A stretch of DNA of 64,000 nucleotides from Tolumonas osonensis (lineage in GTDB: Bacteria > Pseudomonadota > Gammaproteobacteria > Enterobacterales > Aeromonadaceae): the NCBI RefSeq assembly GCF_014202415.1, contig NZ_JACHGR010000007.1, positions 124,001 through 188,000 of the forward strand. The letters are read 5' to 3'. The notes under the pieces are model-generated. The model saw only the letters and a list, made by a program, of their open reading frames with translations, did not search any database and had not been told where the DNA came from. Of this stretch, positions 26,052 through 35,384 are shown piece after piece. The first letter of the stretch is position 1; every line of letters begins with the position of its first letter. The translations under genes were made by a program, and so were the position numbers.

Positions 26052-26807
26052 CTAAACCGATGCAACAAACCACGGGTTCAGAATATCCGGCTTGCTGTAA
26101 CGAAGCGGTTGTCCGTCCAGCGTTTCAACTTTTCCACCAGCCCCTTCCAGTACCGCCTGCGCTGCCGCAGTATCCCATTCACAGGTGGGTCCCAGACGCG
26201 GATAAAGATCAGCCTTCCCCTCCGCCAGCAAACAGAACTTCAGCGAGCTGCCCACCGAGACCAATTCATGATCACCCAGGTTTTTCAGATATTCGGCTGT
26301 TTCGGCATTCACATGAGATCGGCTACCAACAACACGCAACAGCGCCGGTTTCGAAGCTGTGCCGGTCAGACGAACAGTTCCCGAGCTATCTTTTAACCAG
26401 CAACCATACTCTTTTCCACCCCAGTACAATTTGTTTTGCACCGGAACACCGACCACACCGAATACAGCACAACCATCCACAATCAGCGCGATATTGACCG
26501 TAAACTCGCCGTTGCGTTTGATAAACTCTTTCGTCCCGTCCAGCGGATCAACCAGCCAGTAGACAGAAAACCGGGGGCGCTGAGCTTTCAGACTGTCATC
26601 TGATTCCTCGGAAACAACCGGCCACTGTGGTGTTAAAGCTTGCAGACGATGTTCAATAAGCTGATGTGACGCTCTGTCGGCCTGAGTCAATGGCGATTCA
26701 TCGGCTTTAACTGTCAGCTCAACCGGCTCATCATAAACAGCCAGAATCGCCTGTCCGGCGTCATCAGCGATTTTCAGCAAAGCGGTAATCAACTCATCAT
26801 TCAGCAT
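26052..26807 (-). CDS. cysQ: 3'(2'),5'-bisphosphate nucleotidase
   Basis: A 251-residue magnesium-dependent phosphatase of the inositol monophosphatase fold. It recycles PAP, a toxic by-product of sulfate assimilation, to AMP. Metal-site motifs are ADESPLTQADRAS, EESDD, DPLDGTKEF and the C-terminal CEWDTAAAQAVLEGAGG. It stands alone, convergent with yciI. Confidence 0.93.
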   Translation of the reverse strand: MLNDELITALLKIADDAGQAILAVYDEPVELTVKADESPLTQADRASHQLIEHRLQALTPQWPVVSEESDDSLKAQRPRFSVYWLVDPLDGTKEFIKRNGEFTVNIALIVDGCAVFGVVGVPVQNKLYWGGKEYGCWLKDSSGTVRLTGTASKPALLRVVGSRSHVNAETAEYLKNLGDHELVSVGSSLKFCLLAEGKADLYPRLGPTCEWDTAAAQAVLEGAGGKVETLDGQPLRYSKPDILNPWFVASV

Positions 26808-26965
26808 AATTTTTCCTCGTTCTATCTATCGTCAGTTTACCCGATTACCGAGTCCGGATTTAGATCATTGCGTACTGACTTATAGCGAATGCTGCCATAA
26901 CTGGCAGTATTCACTCCTGCTTTTCTGGCTGATGATGCCTGCATCACCGTCTCGGGAGCGTTTAG

Positions 26966-27382
26966 ATGATCAAGAGAACTCATATGGCCAGGAAGGCCAT
27001 ATTTACATTATTACTTTCCGGATTACCGTTTATTGCCAATATGGCACTGGCAGTTGAAAACCAAATCACCGGCTTAAATAACGATTCGATTATAAGCAGT
27101 GATGAGGAACCGGTGGATCTGAACACCGCAACCGCTGAACAATTCATGACGCTGAAAGGTGTCGGCAAGAAAAAAGCGGAAGCCATCATTCATTACCGGC
27201 AGCAACACGGCGGTTTTCGCAGTATTGAAGAACTTGATGCCGTGAAAGGTATCGGGCCGAAATTACTGGCAGCCAACCTGGCCCGACTAACCATTCACTC
27301 AACACCGGCTCAATCTCTTAACAATCAGGAACCATTCGTCCCGATACCGCTTGATAAAACGCCGCTACTGACGCCGGAATAA
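26966..27382 (+). CDS. exported ComEA-like helix-hairpin-helix protein
   Basis: A 138-residue protein with an N-terminal signal peptide (to about residue 29, NMALA) and two helix-hairpin-helix motifs at about 50-105: VDLNTATAEQFMTLKGVGKKKAEAIIHYR and FRSIEELDAVKGIGPKLL. This is the ComEA pattern of periplasmic DNA binding in natural transformation, also seen in E. coli YbaV, whose role is unclear. A Pro-rich tail follows. The ATG at 26966 has GGGAG; the ATG at 26984 is an alternative. No other competence gene is nearby. Confidence 0.82.
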   Translation: MIKRTHMARKAIFTLLLSGLPFIANMALAVENQITGLNNDSIISSDEEPVDLNTATAEQFMTLKGVGKKKAEAIIHYRQQHGGFRSIEELDAVKGIGPKLLAANLARLTIHSTPAQSLNNQEPFVPIPLDKTPLLTPE

Positions 27383-27472
27383 CCTTATACCGACTACTGA
27401 AAATTGACCTGTCAAACCACCAGAAGTCGGTTATCATAGCGGCAGCTTGTCTGTATATTACAAGGACTAACA

Positions 27473-28387
27473 ATGAGCACCACCCCAGTTACAGTTCGTA
27501 AAGCGGTATTACCTGTTGCGGGTCTGGGAACCCGTATGCTGCCAGCCACCAAAGCGATTCCAAAAGAAATGCTGCCGGTTGTCGATCGTCCCCTGATCGA
27601 ATACGTTGTTCGCGAAGCGATCGCTGCAGGTATTAAAGAAATCGTTCTGGTTACTCATTCAAGTAAAAACTCCATTGAGAACCACTTCGATAAAAGCTTT
27701 GAATTAGAAGCTACACTGGAAAAACGTGTTAAACGCCAATTACTGGCTGAAATCCAGAATATCTGTCCTAAAGACGTCACCATCATGCACGTGCGTCAGG
27801 GTGAAGCCAAAGGTCTGGGTCACGCGATTCTGTGTGCGCATCCGCTGGTAGGCGATAATCCTTTTGTCGTTCTGCTGCCGGATGTACTGATTGACGATGC
27901 AGCCTGTGATCTGACAAAAGATAACCTGGCTGACATGGTGAAACAGTTTGGCGAAACCGGCGTTAGCCAGATCATGGTTGAACCGGTAGCGAAAGAAACC
28001 GTGGATCAATACGGTATCGCTGATGTTAACGGTGAAACGCTGACTCCGGGCACTTCTCAGCCAATCAGCCAGATCGTTGAAAAACCACCGGTTGACAAGG
28101 CACCATCGAACCTGGCTGTGGTTGGTCGTTATGTACTGTCAGCTGATATCTGGCCTCTGCTGGAAAAAACGCCGCTGGGTGCTGGTGACGAAATTCAGTT
28201 AACCGATGCTATCGCTATGCTGATGGAAAAACAGCCGGTTAATGCTTACCTGATGAAAGGCAAGAGCCATGACTGCGGCAGTAAACTGGGCTATATGAAG
28301 GCCAACGTAGAATACGCACTGCGCCATAAATCACTGAAAAACGACTTTAAAGCCTACCTGAAAACATTAATCAAAACGCTGGATTAA
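27473..28387 (+). CDS. galU: UTP-glucose-1-phosphate uridylyltransferase
   Basis: A 304-residue enzyme that makes UDP-glucose for LPS, capsule and galactose use. It has the nucleotide loop [28 protein letters not shown], then [32 protein letters not shown] and [10 protein letters not shown]. It is convergent with rssB; the two are also neighbours in E. coli. Confidence 0.96.
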   Translation: MSTTPVTVRKAVLPVAGLGTRMLPATKAIPKEMLPVVDRPLIEYVVREAIAAGIKEIVLVTHSSKNSIENHFDKSFELEATLEKRVKRQLLAEIQNICPKDVTIMHVRQGEAKGLGHAILCAHPLVGDNPFVVLLPDVLIDDAACDLTKDNLADMVKQFGETGVSQIMVEPVAKETVDQYGIADVNGETLTPGTSQPISQIVEKPPVDKAPSNLAVVGRYVLSADIWPLLEKTPLGAGDEIQLTDAIAMLMEKQPVNAYLMKGKSHDCGSKLGYMKANVEYALRHKSLKNDFKAYLKTLIKTLD

Positions 28388-28396
28388 TACCGTTTT

Positions 28397-29416
28397 CTAA
28401 TAAGGGGCCACGACTGATGTGGCCCTTTTACTATGCGGAATCTTCGATATCCGGAGCACTAGCTCATGTTCTATCTCACTCTGAATCTTCATTTCAAACG
28501 GAAAGTTGACCTCTTTATTAAAGTTTTGATATTCAACCTCCGGTAACAAGCCAAGTGACAAATTAGCCGCTTTCTTTAACCAGTGCGGCGAACTCAGACC
28601 AGCATTAGCAAAATGGACCATTTCCGGCTTATCTGAAAGCAGCAAAGCCGAACAGTTAATATTGCACAGGATGCCTGACTGACAGATATGCCAGTTCAGA
28701 TAGCTGAGGACGTTCCGGGGTGAATCAAACAGCTGGTTTTCATTTTGCTGATATTGCCGGTATGGCGGATCGAGTAAAAATTTAATCATGGCAGCAATAA
28801 ATGCCACATCGGCCATCCCGGCATATAACTCTACAATGACCACCATTAATGCATCATCCACCGGATAGAAGTCCACATACAGCAACGGCGTGGTCGAGGT
28901 AAAATCTATCTGCCAGTGGCCTAATTGCACCGGGGATGATTTTTGCATCATATGCATAAGCCGGGTGGCGATATAATCGTCTTTACGCAGTACCGAACGG
29001 TGTTGCTGCAATTCCCGGTAATGATTTTCAGGCCCCGAATGCAACAGGCTCTCTTCTATTGCCTCTGTGACTACATTCCAGTCCGTAATGGGTTTCAGCA
29101 GATAATCGCATGCGCCTTCGCGTAATGCCCGGGTCACATCGGCAAACCTGGCCATTCCCGAGATCACCAGCACCGGCATAAAAGGATAACGCTGATGGAT
29201 ACAGCTTATAACCTGATGTCCCTGCATCCCGGGCATATGCAAATCACACAGCACCACATCAGGATGAAACATCGCTACACCGGCTAAACCTTCTGCCCCG
29301 TTTTTGGTCTCCAGTACAAGAAATTTTTTACTGCGCAGATAAGCACCCAGCGTCATGCGAAACACAGACTCATCTTCAATGATCAATATTTTTCGCTGAG
29401 CTGTGCTATACAGCAT
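28397..29416 (-). CDS. rssB: RssB-like response regulator (RpoS adaptor)
   Basis: A 339-residue protein with an N-terminal receiver (residues 9-125): the acidic E14-D15 pair, phosphorylation site D58 in VVLCDLHMPG and K in LLKPITD. The rest is a weakly conserved PP2C-like domain. In E. coli RssB delivers RpoS to ClpXP and is adjacent to galU, as here, and D58 has the same number. This is the main basis for the name, since the C-terminal half has drifted. The ATG at 29416 has AAGG at proper distance; an upstream in-frame ATG at 29431 lacks spacing. Its 3' end overlaps the galU terminator. Confidence 0.78.
   Translation of the reverse strand: MLYSTAQRKILIIEDESVFRMTLGAYLRSKKFLVLETKNGAEGLAGVAMFHPDVVLCDLHMPGMQGHQVISCIHQRYPFMPVLVISGMARFADVTRALREGACDYLLKPITDWNVVTEAIEESLLHSGPENHYRELQQHRSVLRKDDYIATRLMHMMQKSSPVQLGHWQIDFTSTTPLLYVDFYPVDDALMVVIVELYAGMADVAFIAAMIKFLLDPPYRQYQQNENQLFDSPRNVLSYLNWHICQSGILCNINCSALLLSDKPEMVHFANAGLSSPHWLKKAANLSLGLLPEVEYQNFNKEVNFPFEMKIQSEIEHELVLRISKIPHSKRATSVVAPY
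28403..28429 (+). terminator. galU terminator inside the 3' end of rssB
   Basis: GGGCCAC/GTGGCCC stem, seven-base loop, then TTTTA. The last codons of rssB on the other strand lie in the stem. Confidence 0.8.
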
Positions 29417-29563
29417 GACTATACCTTGCATCCTGAATTTATTATTAGCGTAGACAACATCACTTAGGAGTGAAAGTTGACTTAATTTTAAATTTTTACA
29501 GTTTCACCGATTCTCTGGTTTCAGGTGCAGGATTTACATCTTTTAACGGTCTCGCATATTCTT

Positions 29564-29593
29564 TTGTATTCGGCCCTGCAGATCAGAGATAAT
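29564..29593 (+). promoter_or_regulatory. Probable promoter of dnaT-dnaC
   Basis: TTGTAT (29564-29569), 18 bases, GATAAT (29588-29593), ending 21 bases before the chosen dnaT start. Sequence match only; it argues against starting dnaT further upstream. Confidence 0.42.
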
Positions 29594-29614
29594 ACATGCA
29601 CTCTCTCAGGAACA

Positions 29615-30289
29615 ATGACGATGTCGCCACAAGAATTTTTACTGCTGAATCAGCCTCGTCTTAGTCATCCGGCCAGAACATTGTATTGTCTGCATTTACG
29701 TCGTCTGGCGGCACAACATCAGCCCGTACAAATCAATTATCCTGAGCTCGGACGCGCGCTGGCCGTGGAAGATCCGTCTGTTCCTGGTGGTTTCAGCTAC
29801 CAGGTGACAGCCCGGCAACTCACTCAATTATTTGATGAATTGAGCAATGCAGGTCTGATCCAGCTTCAGACAACAGCGTCATCATCTGAACACTATCACC
29901 AGCAATTGGTTCTGTTGCCATTACTGACATCACAGCCTGCCCCTTTGGCGCAGACGGCATTTGCCATGCATACCGAATGGCAACCGGATGAGCAGTTTAC
30001 CGGACTGTGTCAGCTCTGCGGCTTGATTGATCCTCATTACGATGAAGAGGATCGGGGAGAATTCATCGCCTACTGGCTTGGCCGGCCGGAACGGTTTGCC
30101 ACCCAGCATCAGTGGATGATGAAATTTGTTAAAATGCTCAAAAGTCGTCGTTATCAGCGCCGGCAAACCGAGAATATCGGTTACCAGCAGACTACCGTCG
30201 CACAGAATACCAGTAGTGAACCAAGTCAGCGTGCACTGGAAATGATTGCCCGGGCACAACAATTGAAGCAGGGGGAAAACCATGAGTGA
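29615..30289 (+). CDS. dnaT: DnaT-like primosomal protein
   Basis: A 224-residue protein. The N-terminal part (MSPQEFLLLNQPRLSHPARTLYCLHLRRLA, then a winged-helix-like region) and the C-terminal FIAYWLGRPERFATQHQWMMKFVKMLKSRR match the DnaT layout; the latter is the single-strand DNA-binding domain. DnaT helps PriA/PriB reload the replicative helicase at stalled forks. The frame is open to 29525, but a likely promoter lies at 29564-29593, so I start at 29615 (the ATG at 29621 is possible). It overlaps dnaC by eight bases. Confidence 0.82.
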   Translation: MTMSPQEFLLLNQPRLSHPARTLYCLHLRRLAAQHQPVQINYPELGRALAVEDPSVPGGFSYQVTARQLTQLFDELSNAGLIQLQTTASSSEHYHQQLVLLPLLTSQPAPLAQTAFAMHTEWQPDEQFTGLCQLCGLIDPHYDEEDRGEFIAYWLGRPERFATQHQWMMKFVKMLKSRRYQRRQTENIGYQQTTVAQNTSSEPSQRALEMIARAQQLKQGENHE

Positions 30290-31109
30290 GCACATTGATC
30301 CGTTTGCCGGTGAACAGGATGATATGCCGGTCGCCCCTGAAAATAATGATGAGCAAACCCGTCACCAGGTTGCCGCATTACTGAACCGGCTGCAACGGAT
30401 CAGAAAATCGCATATTCCGGTACCGGAATATGATTATCAGCAGTTACGTACCGAATATGAACAACAGGCCAATGCCGATATTCAGAGATTACAGCAGGAA
30501 ACCCGGCTGCAGCGGATACAAAAGCTGATCGCGCAGGCGGATCTCAACCCTGACTGGCTTTTTGAGCGCATGGATCACACCGATCCGGTATTGGAGCATG
30601 CCATTCAGACCGCCAATTCGTTTATCAGCGGTTTTGAGCACTGGGAACAGCACGGTGGCAGTTGTATTCTGATTTATGGCGACTATGGCAGCGGCAAATC
30701 AACACTGGCCGGCGCCATTGCGCATGAACTGATTGCCCAACGCCAGAAATCCGTCATCTTCCAGCAATGGGCGTCGATCATTGATCGCCTGTTTTTCGCT
30801 GTCATCGAGGATCAGGAAGAACGGAACCGCTACCGCCGGGCGCTGGAAGAAGTCGATCTGCTGATCATTGATGAAATCGGCGCCAATAAAACCCGCATCG
30901 TGGAAAGTCAGAGCAGTTTTCTCGGTCACCTGCTGCGCCGGCGGCGCAACTTATCCAAAAGCGTGATCCTGATAACCAACCATAGCCCGGCCTCTCTGCA
31001 TCAGGCCGTGGGCGATTTCTGCTTTGAAGCAATCAAGGCATTCAATCCGGTTGATATACACCTGACCGGCCCGAGCCGCAGGCCTCACATTGGTAATTAT
31101 GGCGGCTGA
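30282..31109 (+). CDS. dnaC: DnaC-like helicase loader
   Basis: A 275-residue AAA+ ATPase. The N-terminal 90 residues are helical and charged (helicase contact). The ATPase has Walker A YGDYGSGKST (about 128-137), Walker B DLLIIDEIG (about 190-198) and sensor I LITNHS. DnaC loads DnaB onto DNA at the origin and restart sites. Pairing with dnaT supports the call over a phage or transposon (IstB-type) ATPase, although this family entered bacterial chromosomes from phages more than once. The terminator-like GGCGGC/GCCGCC hairpin overlaps its stop. Confidence 0.82.
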   Translation: MSEHIDPFAGEQDDMPVAPENNDEQTRHQVAALLNRLQRIRKSHIPVPEYDYQQLRTEYEQQANADIQRLQQETRLQRIQKLIAQADLNPDWLFERMDHTDPVLEHAIQTANSFISGFEHWEQHGGSCILIYGDYGSGKSTLAGAIAHELIAQRQKSVIFQQWASIIDRLFFAVIEDQEERNRYRRALEEVDLLIIDEIGANKTRIVESQSSFLGHLLRRRRNLSKSVILITNHSPASLHQAVGDFCFEAIKAFNPVDIHLTGPSRRPHIGNYGG

Positions 31110-31122
31110 TGCCGCCTTCTTC
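31101..31122 (+). terminator. Terminator after dnaC
   Basis: GGCGGC-TGAT-GCCGCC followed by TTCTTCTCT; short but GC-rich stem with a U-rich tail. Confidence 0.6.
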
Positions 31123-31144
31123 TCTGGCTGAAAAATCAGACCGG

Positions 31145-32335
31145 TTACCGCGTTGATTCCGGCAACTCGCCGCTGGTACCCAGCGCTTTACTCAGCAATG
31201 GTTTCATCAGTGGCATGCTGTATTCAGCCAGCCGCATCCCGGTTCCCCGAATCAGTTTTTTGATCGGATCATCGCCACTGAACAATCGCTTGAAGCCTTC
31301 CATGGTTGCCAGCCACTGCACGGCTTCGGCTTTGCGCCAGCGCTCATAACGGCGCAGCATTCTGGCATCATCCACCGGTATACCCTGTGCCAGCATTTGC
31401 TGCAACGTGTCAGAGAGCGCTGCGGCATCCATAAAGCCGAGGTTCACACCCTGTCCGGCCAGTGGATGAATAGTATGTGCCGCATCCCCCAGCAGGATCA
31501 GCCGCGATTGCACCTGCTGCCGGGCATATCTCGCGGTCAACGGACATAATTCCCGCGCACTGACCAGTTCACATAATCCCAGTTTCATATCAAACGTCGC
31601 AGCCAGGCGATGATTGAATTCTGCCTCCTGACAGGAAGCCAGATCTTCCGCCAGCAAGGACGGCAATGACCAGACAATAGAGCAAAGGTTATCCTGCCAT
31701 AACGGCAAAAATGCCAGCGGGCCTTCGGGAGTAAACACTTGTCTGGCTACCTGCTGATGGGGTTCTGCGGTACGGATTGTTGCCACCAACGCCGTCTGCT
31801 GATAATCCCAGCTGGTGAGCGGGATTCGGAACTGTTGCCGTAACTGCGAATTGGCGCCATCGGCGGCAACCAGCAAACGGGTAAACAACATCTGCTGGTT
31901 ATCCAGCACCAGGGCTATTCCCTGTTCGTTTTCGGAAACAGACTGAATCTGCGCCGGGATCAGCAGCTCGACCGCAGAATCCTGTAGCGTGGCCAGCAAT
32001 GCCTGCTGTACCACATTGTTTTCCACGATATGGCCCAGATGTTGTTGCTCAAACTGGCTGGCATCGACATCAAAATGAGCAAAACTGTCTCTTTCCCAAA
32101 CCGACATGGCGGAAAAATATTGTTTCCGGCTTAATAATGGCCAAGCTCCGATACGACTGAGAAAGCGCTCACTGGCAAGATTAAGCGCACTGACCCGGGT
32201 GGCAGCATCCGCTGTTATGTCTGAGGGTAACTTCTTATCAACGACTGCGATACGCAACCCGCTGTTACGCAAGGCTGACGCCAGCGCGAGCCCCACCATT
32301 CCGCCACCAACAATAACCAGATCCAGCATCTTCAT
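31145..32335 (-). CDS. ubiI: FAD-dependent ubiquinone hydroxylase UbiI
   Basis: A 396-residue flavin monooxygenase that hydroxylates C5 of the ubiquinone ring. It has the FAD-binding VIVGGGMVGLALAS (residues 7-20), RVSALNLASERFL, the DG motif LLVAADGANS and GDAAHTIHPLAGQGVNLGFMDA. It is close to E. coli UbiI (VisC) along its length, including HLGHIVENNV and LVATIRT. It overlaps ubiH by four bases (ATGA). Confidence 0.94.
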   Translation of the reverse strand: MKMLDLVIVGGGMVGLALASALRNSGLRIAVVDKKLPSDITADAATRVSALNLASERFLSRIGAWPLLSRKQYFSAMSVWERDSFAHFDVDASQFEQQHLGHIVENNVVQQALLATLQDSAVELLIPAQIQSVSENEQGIALVLDNQQMLFTRLLVAADGANSQLRQQFRIPLTSWDYQQTALVATIRTAEPHQQVARQVFTPEGPLAFLPLWQDNLCSIVWSLPSLLAEDLASCQEAEFNHRLAATFDMKLGLCELVSARELCPLTARYARQQVQSRLILLGDAAHTIHPLAGQGVNLGFMDAAALSDTLQQMLAQGIPVDDARMLRRYERWRKAEAVQWLATMEGFKRLFSGDDPIKKLIRGTGMRLAEYSMPLMKPLLSKALGTSGELPESTR

Positions 32336-33522
32336 AATCGGTGTCCTAAAGCCTGTTGTACCAGTCCCTCTTTTAAGCAGGGTATATGATTCATCAGCAT
32401 AAGTCCGAGCTGACGAGTGATGACCAGCGGGAAAGCCGGCTCAGAAAACAATGATGCCAATGACGAGGTCAGCCAGATCGTCCGCTGCTGATCGGCTTCA
32501 CGTTGTTGCCGGTAATTCAGCAAGACAGAATATTCCCCGGGATCTGCTGTCTCCTGCAGAACTTGCTGTAATACCATGATATCTCTCATGGCCAGGTTAA
32601 ACCCTTGTCCAGCGACAGGATGCAGTTGATGTGCGGCATTGCCCAGCAATACGGTCCGGTGATGTGTTGCCTGTGCAAGATAACGCAGAGAAAGCGGGTA
32701 CATCGCTCTTTCCCCGGTATTCAGGAAGCAGCCGGCACGGAAACCAAACGTTTGCTGCAACTGCCGAATGAAAGCGGAAGCAGATAATTGCATTGTTTCG
32801 GCCGCCAGATCAGGAGACCGGCACCAGACCACCGAATAAGTACGCTCGCCCAGCGGTAATAAAGCCAGCGGCCCCTCTCCAGTAAATCGCTCCCAGGCAC
32901 GATATTGTACCGGCTGATCAACCTCAAGCGTGGTGATCACCGCATTCTGCGCAAAATCGTGCTGCCGGATCGGCAAATTCAGTTGTTGCTGAATAACCGA
33001 CTGTGCGCCCTCGGCACCAACCAGTAACCGGGCTGAGATCTGTTCGCCGGAAGAAAGGTTCAGCATGACGGCATCCGGTTTCTGCACAAAAGAAACCAGA
33101 CTGGCGGGACAATAATGCGTGATATTGGAAAAACGTTTCAGCCGTTGATACAGATGCTGACCGGCAACAGATAAACCGAGCACATAGCCAAGTGCCGGTA
33201 ACTCAAACTCCCCGGCATCCAGCGTAACCCGGCCTGCATGACCTTTTTCGGACACATGAATATGACGGATAGCATGAGCCACAGGTTGCCAGTCCGGCCA
33301 CAGACCTAACTGCTGCAATGCCGACACACTGCCGGCTGACAAGGCAATAGCCCGGCCATCAAACCCGGGATGAGCTTGTATCTGTGGCTGTTTGGCTTCA
33401 AGCAGCGCAATCCGGTAGGGTATACCGCCCGGTTTCAGCTGTGCCAGAGCAATAGCAAGCGTGGCACCAGTCATGCCACCGCCAGCAATCACAACATCAT
33501 ATTCCGCCATCTGAATAGTCAC
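32332..33522 (-). CDS. ubiH: 2-octaprenyl-6-methoxyphenol hydroxylase UbiH
   Basis: A 396-residue flavin monooxygenase that hydroxylates C1 of the ubiquinone precursor. It has VVIAGGGMTGATLAIAL, FDGRAIALSAGSVSALQQLGLW, LLVGAEGAQS and LLGNAAHQLHPVAGQGFNLAMRDI (Asn replaces the usual Asp of GDAAH). I keep the GTG at 33522; an ATG at 33510 is possible, and neither has a strong ribosome site. It follows ygfB after 11 bases. pepP, usually between ygfB and ubiH, is absent. Confidence 0.92.
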   Translation of the reverse strand: MTIQMAEYDVVIAGGGMTGATLAIALAQLKPGGIPYRIALLEAKQPQIQAHPGFDGRAIALSAGSVSALQQLGLWPDWQPVAHAIRHIHVSEKGHAGRVTLDAGEFELPALGYVLGLSVAGQHLYQRLKRFSNITHYCPASLVSFVQKPDAVMLNLSSGEQISARLLVGAEGAQSVIQQQLNLPIRQHDFAQNAVITTLEVDQPVQYRAWERFTGEGPLALLPLGERTYSVVWCRSPDLAAETMQLSASAFIRQLQQTFGFRAGCFLNTGERAMYPLSLRYLAQATHHRTVLLGNAAHQLHPVAGQGFNLAMRDIMVLQQVLQETADPGEYSVLLNYRQQREADQQRTIWLTSSLASLFSEPAFPLVITRQLGLMLMNHIPCLKEGLVQQALGHRL

Positions 33523-33533
33523 ATGAACCCCGC

Positions 33534-34100
33534 TTAGTGCAAGGTAGGACGCTTTTCAGCCTGGGGTGGAAACTGGCCAAATTCTTCAAATGCCAGCATG
33601 GCACCCAGTTTTACATGCTCATACAACACGAAATAAGACGCTTCATTTTCTTCGTCTTCTTCGAATTCGTCATCAAGCTGCGTGATGTTGCTGAAATCGC
33701 CGATCATTTCCTGCAACTCTTCAGAAGCGCGATTCAGATCCTGCTGCATCACGGCAAACCCGGCCAGGAATGCCTGTACCCATTCACTGATTGCCTGCAG
33801 ACGCTCATCCAGAGGACCATCTTCATCCGGCAATAGTAACTCCAGTCCGGATTGCTGGGTCAGCGCAGACTGGGTCAGTAAAAACAACTGCTCCAGCCAG
33901 CTACGCACAGCAGCAGGCATCGGCAAACTATCATTAACCAGCGAATTAAACTCCGTCAGCCACTGTTTACCTGTTGCCTGTACACCGCCACAAAGCAGAC
34001 CACAAACAATACCATGCAGCTCTGCCGGAGAAGCCATCACATCATTCTGCTCCAGCAGCTGTTCAGCCTGCACATATTCCTGAAAAATATTATTATTCAT
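33534..34100 (-). CDS. ygfB: YgfB/UPF0149 family protein
   Basis: A 188-residue acidic protein of UPF0149. It has SPAELHGIVCGLLCGG, WVQAFLAGFAV and the C-terminal YFVLYEHVKLGAMLAFEEF. In Pseudomonas a YgfB homologue acts in gene control; in most bacteria the role is unknown. It is the first gene of ygfB-ubiH-ubiI, divergent from zapA as in E. coli. Confidence 0.9.
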   Translation of the reverse strand: MNNNIFQEYVQAEQLLEQNDVMASPAELHGIVCGLLCGGVQATGKQWLTEFNSLVNDSLPMPAAVRSWLEQLFLLTQSALTQQSGLELLLPDEDGPLDERLQAISEWVQAFLAGFAVMQQDLNRASEELQEMIGDFSNITQLDDEFEEDEENEASYFVLYEHVKLGAMLAFEEFGQFPPQAEKRPTLH

Positions 34101-34270
34101 ACATTAAACCATCGAGATTGCGCAGCGGAAAAAAGGAAACCGCTACCGGATAACTGATCCTAACATTCACAGCCGACTGTCACCAGTGAGAACGCTTGCA
34201 AGTTGCAGATCGCAGTTATATAGTCGCCCGTTATTTACAGCCATAAAATGGCACAGAACGAATTATCGAC

Positions 34271-34597
34271 ATGACAGAGTCTTTGGAATCCGTAGAAATC
34301 AATGTGCTGGGGCGCGCGTACCGGGTCTCTTGTCAGCCAGATCAATATCTGCTGTTACGGCAGGCAGCACAAAGACTGAACGATGCGCTGGGAGATCTGC
34401 GTATCCGGGCCCGTGGTAGCAGCAATGAACAGCTGGCTATTATGGTAGCTTTGAACCTGAGTCACGAATTATTACTTGAAAAAAATCGCATTCAACAATA
34501 CTCTGAGAGTATGGAACAGCGCATCAGACAGCTTAACGATGTTATTCAGGAAGCACTGAAAGAACAAAGTAAGTTGTCCGTAGATGATTGTAACTGA
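34271..34597 (+). CDS. zapA: cell division protein ZapA
   Basis: A 108-residue protein that cross-links FtsZ filaments. The N-terminal domain has VEINVLGRAYRVSCQPDQYLLLRQAAQRLND and the C-terminal half is a long coiled coil (about 60-100). Position beside the 6S RNA gene supports the call. Confidence 0.94.
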   Translation: MTESLESVEINVLGRAYRVSCQPDQYLLLRQAAQRLNDALGDLRIRARGSSNEQLAIMVALNLSHELLLEKNRIQQYSESMEQRIRQLNDVIQEALKEQSKLSVDDCN

Positions 34598-34603
34598 ACG
34601 AAA

Positions 34604-34786
34604 ATTTTTCCTGGGGTGTGCGTCAGTGGGCTTATGTCCCTGAGCCGATAATTTTTTTGCCAGGAAGTCGCTCGCTAGTCAGTGTGCATGCCCGGCCCGA
34701 CCGGGAAGCCTGAGACTGGCAGTCAGATTTCCGCCTTGAACTCTCGGGTTCAAGGACCAAAGCCTGCAACGGCACCCCGGGACCTC
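34604..34786 (+). ncRNA. ssrS: 6S RNA
   Basis: About 183 bases between zapA and fau, its standard place. End strands TCCTGGGGTG (34609-34618) and CACCCCGGGA (34773-34782) pair. The conserved segments CCCTGAGCCGATA on the 5' side and the GTGCATGCCCGG / CCGGGAAGCCT hairpin are present, plus the TTGAACTCTCGGGTTCAAGG hairpin on the 3' side. 6S RNA mimics an open promoter and holds sigma70-RNA polymerase in stationary phase. Exact ends are estimates. Confidence 0.93.
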
Positions 34787-34793
34787 ACTTCCT

Positions 34794-35381
34794 ATGACTC
34801 TCATTGATCGTGATTTTCTTCGTACTACCGTCCGAACCCGCCGCCGGGAACTCAGTTCTCAGGCTCAGCAACATGCATCCCGGCAATTAGTCACGCACGT
34901 TGTACCTTTTCTGCAAAAACATCAGGCTCGTTGTATTTCCCTTTATCTGGCCTGTGATGGTGAACTGGATACCCAACCGCTGATTGAATGGTGCTGGCAA
35001 AACGAGATAAAGGTCTGTTTGCCTGTCCTGCATCCTTTTCATGAAGGCCATCTGCTGTTTCTGTCCTATACACCAGAGACCAACATGCTGCTGAACCGTT
35101 TCCGGATCCCGGAACCGGAAATGAATACCAGCAATATTGTACCGAAACATGAGATCGACATTATCTTCACGCCGTTAGTGGCTTTTGATGCTGAAGGTAA
35201 TCGCCTGGGTATGGGTGGTGGTTTTTATGATCGGACATTGGAAAACTGGCAGCACAGCGGCCGACCTTTCCCGGTCGGACTGGCGCACGATTGCCAGCAG
35301 GTTGAAGCGATTCCGACCGAGATATGGGATATACCATTGCCAGCCCTGATTACACCATCCCGCTGCTGGCAATGGGCATAG
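34794..35381 (+). CDS. fau: 5-formyltetrahydrofolate cyclo-ligase
   Basis: A 195-residue ATP-dependent enzyme that returns 5-formyl-THF to the folate pool. It has the N-terminal RTTVRTRRREL, ISLYLACDGELDT, and the signature FTPLVAFDAEGNRLGMGGGFYDRTL near residues 125-149. It lies downstream of ssrS, as in E. coli where the two share a transcript. Three bases separate its stop from the yejK stop on the other strand. Confidence 0.94.
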   Translation: MTLIDRDFLRTTVRTRRRELSSQAQQHASRQLVTHVVPFLQKHQARCISLYLACDGELDTQPLIEWCWQNEIKVCLPVLHPFHEGHLLFLSYTPETNMLLNRFRIPEPEMNTSNIVPKHEIDIIFTPLVAFDAEGNRLGMGGGFYDRTLENWQHSGRPFPVGLAHDCQQVEAIPTEIWDIPLPALITPSRCWQWA

Positions 35382-35384
35382 CCA

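Noticed and set aside
28397-31109. Prophage or transposon remnant around dnaT-dnaC
   Set aside because: No integrase, transposase, repeats or phage structural genes; flanks are core genes with normal gene spacing.
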